Part shown: piece after piece, positions 1-4,705 of the stretch
Numbering within the stretch: position 1 is the first letter of the stretch
Layout of the letters: each line of letters begins with the position of its first letter
From: UMGS1307 sp964523005
GTDB lineage: Bacteria > Bacillota > Clostridia > Oscillospirales > CAG-382
DNA length: 6,328 nt
Direction: 5' to 3'
Assembly: GCA_964523005.1 (NCBI GenBank)
Contig: CAZFZL010000088.1
Coordinates: 1 to 6,328 of the forward strand
Notes under the pieces: generated by a model
Told to the model about the DNA's origin: nothing
Databases searched by the model: none
Seen by the model: only the letters and a program-made list of their open reading frames with translations
Translations under genes and position numbers: made by a program

Positions 1-42
1 GTTGCTGTGTGACTGGAGTTCAGACGTGTGCTCGCCCGATCT
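1..42. other. Illumina TruSeq read-2 adapter contamination at contig end
   Basis: Bases 9-42 match the 34-base Illumina TruSeq read-2/index adapter (GTGACTGGAGTTCAGACG..., ending CCGATCT) at all positions except 34-35, where GC replaces TT. Translated, it gives the familiar artefact peptide TGVQTCA(R)PI. Bases 1-8 (gttgctgt) sit where the index read would be in a full library adapter, so they may be index sequence. None of this is genomic, and real sequence starts at about base 43. The match is recognised from memory of the adapter sequence. Confidence 0.95.
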
Positions 43-693
43 GGCTCGGTGCCCACCGGCTCCGGCAACGATTTCATCAAGACGATCACCGAAAGGCCGA
101 AGGAAGCGTTTCTGTCTTTTTCCGACATGATGACAGGCGACATAAGGCGTATCGACGCGCTGCGCATCGGCGACAGGATAAGCATCAATATAATTTCGAC
201 GGGATTTGACGCTGCTACGGCGAAGGGCATGCATACTTTCAAGAAGCTGCCGCTTGTCTCAGGCTCTGCCGCGTACTGTCTCGCGCTGATAAAAGCACTT
301 TTCACGGCACGTCACAACCACTACCGCTTTGAGCTTGACGGGCAGGAGCTTGAAGGCGCGGAGGGCGACTATCTTTTCGCCATTGCCGCAAACGGCCGCT
401 GGTACGGCGGAGGCTTCAAGGCGGCGCCGCTCGCCGATCTTTCTGACGGCAAGATGGATTTCATATACATAAGTTCGGTTTCGATATTTAAATTTCTCAA
501 GCTCGTCGGTATTTTCCGCAAGGGCGAGCACCTTGACAAGCTGCCCATGGCGAAAATGCGCCGCTGTGAGAAGCTTAAGATCATAACAGGAAAGACCGTC
601 GATATCAATATAGACGGTGAAATCGCCGAAGGTGCGGACGTGGAGATTTCTATACTCAAGGACGCGCTCAACCTGATAATTCCGCACGAATAA
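43..693 (+). CDS. Diacylglycerol kinase / YegS-BmrU-family lipid kinase, 5'-truncated
   Basis: This is the C-terminal 216 residues of a DagK/YegS-family ATP-dependent lipid kinase, which phosphorylates diacylglycerol or a related lipid at the inner face of the membrane. The family usually has about 300 residues. The missing N-terminus would carry the GGDGT nucleotide-binding motif. Visible from the start is the P-T-G-S-G-N-D-F motif (codons from base 52), then ISTGFDA, ANGRWYGGGF, the P-x-A-x-x-SDG segment and the late DGE motif (bases 613-621) of the C-terminal beta-sandwich domain. There is no membrane segment. An apparent GTG start at base 28 lies inside adapter sequence and is false. The gene is convergent with the GH27 gene and ends 11 bp before a terminator. 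The family call is firm; the lipid substrate cannot be read from sequence. Confidence 0.9.
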   Translation, partial: GSVPTGSGNDFIKTITERPKEAFLSFSDMMTGDIRRIDALRIGDRISINIISTGFDAATAKGMHTFKKLPLVSGSAAYCLALIKALFTARHNHYRFELDGQELEGAEGDYLFAIAANGRWYGGGFKAAPLADLSDGKMDFIYISSVSIFKFLKLVGIFRKGEHLDKLPMAKMRRCEKLKIITGKTVDINIDGEIAEGADVEISILKDALNLIIPHE

Positions 694-704
694 CTGTTGA
701 ATAA

Positions 705-738
705 CGTAAAACGACAGCCTTCCGGCTGTCGTTTTACG
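705..738. terminator. Bidirectional intrinsic terminator
   Basis: A perfect 15-bp inverted repeat (705-719 with 724-738) has a 4-base loop. The GC-rich core ACGACAGCC/GGCTGTCGT is flanked by AAAA and TTTT, so it can terminate in both directions. On the plus strand it ends the lipid kinase transcript 11 bp after its stop. On the minus strand the loop is GGAA, a GNRA tetraloop closed by C-G, and it would end the candidate small RNA read from about 862. The distant GH27 transcript already has its own terminator. Confidence 0.92.
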
Positions 739-753
739 AAACTATGTCCAATG

Positions 754-803
754 AAAAAGCTCCCCTATTGTCCGATTCAGTTTCTAAAAAAAGTTCCCCT
801 TAT
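754..803 (-). repeat. Two imperfect direct repeats, G-rich then U-rich on the minus strand
   Basis: Plus-strand AAAAAGCTCCCCTAT (754-768) and AAAAAGTTCCCCTTAT (788-803) are imperfect copies about 34 bp apart. On the minus strand each reads as ATA(A)GGGGA followed by (A/G)C and a T-run. They fall in the unpaired middle of the candidate small RNA and would expose two similar G-rich motifs. GGGG resembles a ribosome site, but no start codon follows at a useful distance. Confidence 0.55.
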
Positions 804-805
804 TT

Positions 806-843
806 TTATTCCGGCTATCCGCTCCGCAACGGAAACGGAATAA
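806..843 (-). other. Nested stem-loop near the 5' end of the candidate RNA
   Basis: TTATTCCG (806-813) pairs perfectly with CGGAATAA (836-843). Inside, TCCG (823-826) pairs with CGGA (830-833) across a 3-base loop. No T-run follows on either strand as required for an intrinsic terminator, so it is read as an RNA structural element. Confidence 0.5.
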
Positions 844-868
844 TACTCAATCGGTCTTCACGTGTATA

Positions 869-897
869 AGTATACTTATTTGCATCGCTTTAATCAA
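869..897 (-). promoter_or_regulatory. Sigma-A-type promoter, TTGATT-N17-TATACT
   Basis: On the minus strand the -35 hexamer TTGATT (897-892) is followed after exactly 17 bases by the -10 hexamer TATACT (874-869), which matches 5 of 6 consensus bases. The -10 lies inside a perfect 14-bp palindrome, ATAAGTATACTTAT (866-879), which could also be an operator. Initiation is expected near 861-863. The promoter points away from the GH27 gene and toward the shared terminator, so it serves none of the annotated protein genes. Confidence 0.55.
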
Positions 898-907
898 GCA
901 GTTTTGT

Positions 908-938
908 ATGAACGTTTTGTAAACAAAATATGAACGGG
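908..938 (-). promoter_or_regulatory. Direct-repeat pair resembling a LytTR (AgrA/ComE-type) binding site
   Basis: On the minus strand CCCGTTCAT (938-930) and AACGTTCAT (916-908) are separated by 13 bp. The published LytTR-domain site, as I recall it, is [TA][AC][CA]GTTN[AG][TG] twice with a 12-13 bp spacer. The proximal copy matches at 9 of 9 positions and the distal copy at 8 of 9. The AT-rich spacer region includes TTTTGT-AA-ACAAAA (915-928). The pair ends 10 bp upstream of the -35 hexamer, where activators of this class bind. No LytTR regulator is encoded in the window. Confidence 0.5.
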
Positions 939-949
939 TCGAAAAAAGG

Positions 950-984
950 CAAAAAATTCCCGCAGCAAAGAATTCTGCTGCGGG
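950..984 (-). terminator. Intrinsic terminator of the GH27 gene
   Basis: CCCGCAGCA (959-967) pairs with TGCTGCGGG (976-984) around an 8-base loop containing GAATTC. On the minus strand the stem is followed by AATTTTTTGCC (958-948), a good T-run. It lies 16 bp past the GH27 stop codon and separates that gene from the candidate small-RNA unit. Confidence 0.88.
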
Positions 985-1000
985 TTGTGTTATACCGTAT

Positions 1001-2122
1001 TTAAAGCCGGGTCGCTCTGAGGATAAGGCAGGAATGGCCTTCTACGCGGAAGGTATTACCTGCGCGGAAGGTACCGAGGTCTTTGCCGCTGATAACATCC
1101 GTCAGGCTGATATCGTCCGTCAGCTCCCAGCCGCAGCATCTCCACGAAACGGGCATATATGTCCATACGGGTTGGCGGTTGAACAGGCCGAACACGATAT
1201 CTCCGTTTGCAAGCGGTTTTGCGAGGACGGTGATATAATCGTTCGTTGACGGCAGGCGGTATGCCTGGATGCCGGCGTCATCCTGATTTATCGCGATAAG
1301 CTCCTTGTTCTGGAGCAGCGCTTTTATCTCCGAAGAAGTCTTACGCACGTCGTGGCCCATAAGCAGCGGTGCCGAGAGCATACACCAAAGCGCGAAGTGT
1401 GACTTATACTCTTCAAAATTACAGCCGCCGCCGATCTCGCCGACATAGCCCCGGCCGTTAAGACCGACCACGAGCATATCTGGATCGTTCCAACCGCACG
1501 GGCCTGAATACATTTCGAGCCCGAGTGCGCCGAATCCGACCTTTTCTATCGATTCCCAGCTGTCGGCTATGTCGCCCGTGAGTCTCCACATATGCGCTCC
1601 GCAGCTGCGCATCCATTTCCACACGCCGTCGTTGCCCCAGCAGCCGGAGAAGATAATATCCCTTCCCGTCTCACGCAGCGCCTGACCCATGCGCCTGTAC
1701 AGCTCACGGTCTTCCATGCCCGGCGCCGAATAGCAGAAGTCGTACTTGAGCATATCCACGCCCCATTCGGCAAAAAGCTGAGCGTCGCGTCTTTCATGAC
1801 CGTACGAGCCGGGATATCCGGCGCAGGTCATCGTTCCGGCGTCCTCGTATATTCCGAAAAGCAAGCCCTTCGAATGGAGATAGTCTCCGACGGCCTTCAT
1901 TCCGTTCGGGAATTTGGTCTTGTCAGGCTGAAGATCGCCCTCCGGCGTTCTTTCGTGAGCCATCCAGCAATCGTCTATCGCCACGACTGTGTAGCCGGCG
2001 TCGCGGTAGCCGTTATCGACGATGTAATCGGCAGTTTGTTTTATAAGCGTCTCACTTATTTTGCCGCTGAAGGTATTCCATGAGTTCCAGCCCATGGGTG
2101 GTTTAAGTGCGATCATTGACAT
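1001..2122 (-). CDS. GH27 alpha-galactosidase-type glycoside hydrolase, cytoplasmic
   Basis: This 373-residue retaining glycosidase of family GH27 typically releases terminal alpha-galactose (some members alpha-N-acetylgalactosamine or beta-L-arabinopyranose). An N-terminal TIM barrel (about 5-280) is followed by a beta-sandwich. Visible are PPMGWNSWNTF (8-18), DDCW (50-53), nucleophile D128 in KYDFC, acid/base D184 in the WRLTGDI segment, and GWNDPDM (210-216). C100 and C130 match the conserved disulfide pair of plant enzymes. There is no signal peptide, so it acts on imported oligosaccharides. The usual S-x-C-E-W stretch reads S-G-C-W (159-162), so the residue next to the sugar 2-position differs or is absent and the exact substrate is open. 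AAAGGA lies 6 bp before the first ATG; a second ATG two codons on is less well spaced. It lies downstream of the oxidoreductase across a 292-bp interval. Confidence 0.93.
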   Translation of the reverse strand: MSMIALKPPMGWNSWNTFSGKISETLIKQTADYIVDNGYRDAGYTVVAIDDCWMAHERTPEGDLQPDKTKFPNGMKAVGDYLHSKGLLFGIYEDAGTMTCAGYPGSYGHERRDAQLFAEWGVDMLKYDFCYSAPGMEDRELYRRMGQALRETGRDIIFSGCWGNDGVWKWMRSCGAHMWRLTGDIADSWESIEKVGFGALGLEMYSGPCGWNDPDMLVVGLNGRGYVGEIGGGCNFEEYKSHFALWCMLSAPLLMGHDVRKTSSEIKALLQNKELIAINQDDAGIQAYRLPSTNDYITVLAKPLANGDIVFGLFNRQPVWTYMPVSWRCCGWELTDDISLTDVISGKDLGTFRAGNTFRVEGHSCLILRATRL

Positions 2123-2142
2123 GATATATCCTTTCTTTCATC

Positions 2143-2148
2143 AGGAGG
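2143..2148 (+). promoter_or_regulatory. Ribosome binding site AGGAGG for a short plus-strand ORF
   Basis: AGGAGG lies 9 bp before a TTG at 2158 and 12 bp before a second TTG at 2161. It is the main reason for taking the 84-codon plus-strand ORF seriously. It lies in the divergent 35-bp gap next to the GH27 start, and on the minus strand it reads CCTCCT within the GH27 leader. Confidence 0.5.
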
Positions 2149-2157
2149 TTTTTTGTT

Positions 2158-2412
2158 TTGTTGAGGATAAAGTTCATTGACGGAGCAGGACGGACGGTCA
2201 TGTCGTGCGCTCTGTTTGCTCTGAAGTTTCGTGATGAAGCCGTGCGTGAAAAATCGCGGCAGTTGTATTCCGATCCCGACCCGTGTCCGATACGGCGCGG
2301 CTGCGTTGAAACCGCACTGCGAACGTCACTTGCCAATGGTGAGTTTGACGACTTTCTGAAGAACGCGGCAGGTGTCACGCAGGCGGTACGCACCGAAGTG
2401 TACGACGACTGA
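2158..2412 (+). CDS. Small protein of unknown function (84 aa, TTG start)
   Basis: I do not recognise this protein. It is 84 residues, with no signal peptide or membrane segment, a basic-plus-acidic N-terminal half (RIKFIDGAGR, KFRDEAVREK) and an acidic, helix-like C-terminus (NGEFDDFLKN, ending EVYDD). Support for coding: a full AGGAGG with good spacing to tandem TTG codons, balanced protein-like composition, and GC higher at codon positions 1 and 3 (about 60%) than at position 2 (about 46%). It runs head-to-head with the GH27 gene (35 bp apart) and tail-to-tail with the oxidoreductase (stops 2 bp apart), filling the interval. Against: no convincing promoter or terminator, and a 96-codon minus-strand ORF overlaps it. 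That reverse ORF lacks a good ribosome site and looks like a shadow. Confidence 0.45.
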   Translation: MLRIKFIDGAGRTVMSCALFALKFRDEAVREKSRQLYSDPDPCPIRRGCVETALRTSLANGEFDDFLKNAAGVTQAVRTEVYDD

Positions 2413-2414
2413 GA

Positions 2415-3809
2415 TTACTGATAATCCTTGCCGAAATCCGCTCCGAGTTCGAGCATTCTCGCTCTGACTGCCGCTCCGTCCACATCGTGAACCGTTTTCC
2501 CGGTATCGATCGCCATGCTCGCCGCTATACCGGCAGCTTCACCGGACGAACGGACGGAGTGCATCACTCGCAGTGAGCTTTGGGCGAAGAATTCGGCGCC
2601 CATGCAGCGGCCTGTGACGAGCAGGTTATCGAGGTTTTTCACGACGAGAGAGCGGTACGGTATCTCATAATACGGTCTGTTGTCGCTTTCCGGCTGCGGA
2701 ATATGATCGCATTTGAGCGTTCTTCCATGTATGTCGACAGGATAATTGGAAATACAGAAGGCATCGTTGAATTTCTTTTTTGAAAAAAGATCGTTTCCGG
2801 TGAGGACGTAATCGGTTATGATACTGCGGCTTTCGCGTATTCCGACCATTCCGGCTATCTCGGCAATATATGCGTTTTCGAAGCCTTTGAAATATTTTTT
2901 ATAGAATGCGAGCTGTCTGAGGATGGCTTTTTTCCCGTCAAGCTGTATGCGGGAAAGCCCTTCCGGGTCGGTCGCGTCTGCAAGGTCGAAGAATTCGGGA
3001 TTGTTGAACGCAAGCGTGTCGCTTCTTCCGGGGACGGTGAACGACTGCCAATACAGCTTATCCTCGGGGATGAGGTCGCCGTTTGCTATTGCTTCGTCAA
3101 ATAACGTTCCAAGCGTCCACTTCCCTTTGCCGGTGACGGCAGCATACCTTTCTTCCGGCGAACAGCCGTTTGTTCCGTTTTTTCTGCACTGCTCCTCCAT
3201 AAAGCCCTTGTATGTATCAAGGTCGATGCCTCCGACAATATAGCGCAGTGAAACGGGCTGGTTTGCGCCGTTATCAGGATTTCCGTGCGTATACTCCGCG
3301 CCGGCCCTGACACAGACATCGCCGTCTCCGGTACAGTCGATATAGCATTTGCCGCTTATCATTTTTCTGCCGCCCTTGTTTTCGACTATCACGCCGACCA
3401 CCGAGCCGTTCTCAACGGCAGTATCGCAGAAAAATGTATGGAACAGCACCTTCACGCCCGACTCGTCACACATCTGCTCAAGGATGATCTTGAGTATCAT
3501 AGGGTCGAAGTTCGTCGGGTTCGGGAAATACGTCGGTTTGCACGCACCGGTGGCGATGAGCCTGTCGACGACGAGCTTGCTGATGTACGAACAGGTCGGG
3601 TTACCTTCGATGTGCGTATGCATAACGGGGCATACGAGTCCGACGGTCGCGCTTCCGCCGAGCGAGCCGAACTGTTCTGTAAGTATAACCTTTTTTCCTT
3701 CCTTCGCCGCTGCGATCGCAGCAAACGCTCCGGCGGTACCTCCGCCGATAACGACGACATCGTATCCGCCGTCAACGGGGATATTCCTTTGCTTTTCAAT
3801 ATACTCCAT
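2415..3809 (-). CDS. FAD-dependent oxidoreductase (FAD_oxidored family)
   Basis: This 464-residue flavoprotein belongs to the FAD-dependent oxidoreductase family that Pfam calls FAD_oxidored. The Rossmann dinucleotide site is at the N-terminus: VVVIGGGTAG (18-27, GxGxxG) with E45 after the second strand to hold the FAD ribose. YIDCTGDGD (156-164) is the second FAD contact. GIRESRSI (323-330) and a C-terminal stretch from LLVTGRCMGA (396-405) through SSLRVMHS to GEAAGIAA (423-430) are typical of the family. No signal peptide or membrane segment is seen. Members are often encoded near sugar-degradation genes, but their reactions are mostly unknown. The substrate is not readable here. The start is set by AAAGGAG 7 bp before the ATG, which overlaps the lysR stop, so the two genes are likely co-translated. 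The GH27 gene follows on the same strand. Confidence 0.9.
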   Translation of the reverse strand: MEYIEKQRNIPVDGGYDVVVIGGGTAGAFAAIAAAKEGKKVILTEQFGSLGGSATVGLVCPVMHTHIEGNPTCSYISKLVVDRLIATGACKPTYFPNPTNFDPMILKIILEQMCDESGVKVLFHTFFCDTAVENGSVVGVIVENKGGRKMISGKCYIDCTGDGDVCVRAGAEYTHGNPDNGANQPVSLRYIVGGIDLDTYKGFMEEQCRKNGTNGCSPEERYAAVTGKGKWTLGTLFDEAIANGDLIPEDKLYWQSFTVPGRSDTLAFNNPEFFDLADATDPEGLSRIQLDGKKAILRQLAFYKKYFKGFENAYIAEIAGMVGIRESRSIITDYVLTGNDLFSKKKFNDAFCISNYPVDIHGRTLKCDHIPQPESDNRPYYEIPYRSLVVKNLDNLLVTGRCMGAEFFAQSSLRVMHSVRSSGEAAGIAASMAIDTGKTVHDVDGAAVRARMLELGADFGKDYQ

Positions 3810-3816
3810 TATTTTT

Positions 3817-3823
3817 CTCCTTT
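3817..3823 (-). promoter_or_regulatory. Ribosome binding site overlapping the upstream stop codon
   Basis: On the minus strand AAAGGAG lies 7 bp before the oxidoreductase ATG and overlaps the lysR TAA (3824-3822) by two bases. This fixes the oxidoreductase start and points to translational coupling of the two genes. Confidence 0.85.
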
Positions 3824-4685
3824 ATTCAAGCATAGCGAGAAGTCTGCTTCCCGCCGCGGATATATGTTTGCTCTGCACGGTGCAGATTGAACGGGGAGGA
3901 ATGGCTTTTTGGGTCTTCAGCTCGAACAGCTCACCGTTCCCGAGCGCCTGCGCGGCAAAATCCCTTACCACGCAGCCAACACCGAGTCCGCGCACGGCGA
4001 ACCGCACTATCAAGTCGCTTGTAGCAAGCTCGAATTCCGGTGAGAGCGTAAGCTCGTTGTTGCTGAAGAAGCTGTCGATGTATTTGCGTGTGCTCGTATT
4101 TTTTTCAAGACATATCATGGGCATTGCCGCAAGCTCCTCGAGCGTAAGCACGCTTTCGGTGCGGTATTTCTCAGAGCATACGAAAACGTCCTCTATGAGC
4201 CTGACCTTTTTGCTGCCGGGTATCGGCTGTGTGTCCTCGCTTATGACTCCGAAGTCGATCTTATTCTCGTCGAGCATACGAAGCGTGTCGGGCGTGGGCG
4301 CGTTCGTGACGATTATCTTAATTTTCGGATAGAGCCGATGATATTTTTCGAGATACGGGAGCAGATAAAACCTGAGCGTCATGTCGCTCGCGCCGATGCG
4401 TATTTCGCCGCATTCGAGCGTCGTCAGCTCAAGGAGCTTTTTTTCGCCCTGCGCTATACTGTCGAACGCGTTTTTGACGTATTCGTACAGTATCTCGCCC
4501 TCACACGTCAGGCGGCTTCCCTTTGGAGAGCGCTCGAACAGCTTACAGCCAAGTGCGCTTTCAAGCTGTCTTATGCTGTGGCTGACGGCAGGCTGTGAGA
4601 CGAAAAGCTCTTTCGCCGCCTGCGTTATGCCGCCGCTTTCGGCGACGGTACAGAAATACCTGTACCATTCAAGGCTGCACTTCAT
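3822..4685 (-). CDS. LysR-family transcriptional regulator
   Basis: This 287-residue LysR-type regulator is the usual length for the family. The N-terminal winged helix-turn-helix covers about residues 3-62, with the recognition region ITQAAKELFVSQPAVSHSIR (20-39) followed by LESALGCKLFERS (41-53). A linker helix (about 64-90) leads to the periplasmic-binding-protein-like effector domain from about residue 93. AAAGGAG (4692-4698) lies 6 bp before the ATG. Regulators of this family are usually transcribed divergently from their targets. Here the gene sits in the same direction, 20 bp after ligA and 12 bp before the oxidoreductase. It probably senses a metabolite handled by the oxidoreductase or the GH27 enzyme; that is inference. 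No effector can be deduced. Confidence 0.93.
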   Translation of the reverse strand: MKCSLEWYRYFCTVAESGGITQAAKELFVSQPAVSHSIRQLESALGCKLFERSPKGSRLTCEGEILYEYVKNAFDSIAQGEKKLLELTTLECGEIRIGASDMTLRFYLLPYLEKYHRLYPKIKIIVTNAPTPDTLRMLDENKIDFGVISEDTQPIPGSKKVRLIEDVFVCSEKYRTESVLTLEELAAMPMICLEKNTSTRKYIDSFFSNNELTLSPEFELATSDLIVRFAVRGLGVGCVVRDFAAQALGNGELFELKTQKAIPPRSICTVQSKHISAAGSRLLAMLE

Positions 4686-4705
4686 CGTACTCTCCTTTCA
4701 GAAAG

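Larger units (their letters stand above)
706..862 (-). ncRNA. Candidate regulated small RNA between convergent genes
   Basis: A transcript of about 155 nt is predicted from the promoter at 869-897 to the terminator at 705-738. No ATG or GTG ORF with a sensible ribosome site was found on this strand, so a non-coding RNA is favoured. Read 5' to 3' it has a short leader, an 8-bp stem (843-836 with 813-806) enclosing a small UCCG-UUG-CGGA hairpin, a roughly 65-nt linker with two related GGGGA(A/G)C-U-tract repeats, then the terminator hairpin with a GGAA loop. The trinucleotide GGA occurs eight times (plus-strand TCC at 721, 747, 761, 771, 795, 810, 818, 823). No known RNA family is recognised. 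The existence of the RNA is inferred from architecture only. Confidence 0.45.

Noticed and set aside
28..42. GTG at base 28 as start of the lipid kinase
   Set aside because: It lies inside the adapter. The real gene begins off the contig, since about 80 N-terminal residues of the family are missing.
9..209. 66-aa plus-strand ORF beginning with the TGVQTCA-type peptide
   Set aside because: Its start is in adapter sequence and the rest is an out-of-frame reading of the lipid kinase gene.
915..928. TTTTGTAAACAAAA as a terminator hairpin
   Set aside because: It is AT-rich with a 2-base loop, too weak for a terminator, and better explained as the spacer of the direct-repeat site.
2116..2121. Perfect TTGACA on the plus strand as -35 for the small ORF
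   Set aside because: No -10 hexamer lies at 16-18 bp, and the bases come from the first GH27 codons (ATG TCA ATG), so it is probably chance.
2103..2393. 96-aa minus-strand ORF between the oxidoreductase and GH27 genes
   Set aside because: It has no good ribosome site, a serine/arginine-rich shadow-like composition, and overlaps the GH27 start in another frame.
3349..4332. 327-aa plus-strand ORF
   Set aside because: It is antisense to the oxidoreductase and LysR genes, both clear family members, and its Ser/Pro-rich composition is typical of a shadow.
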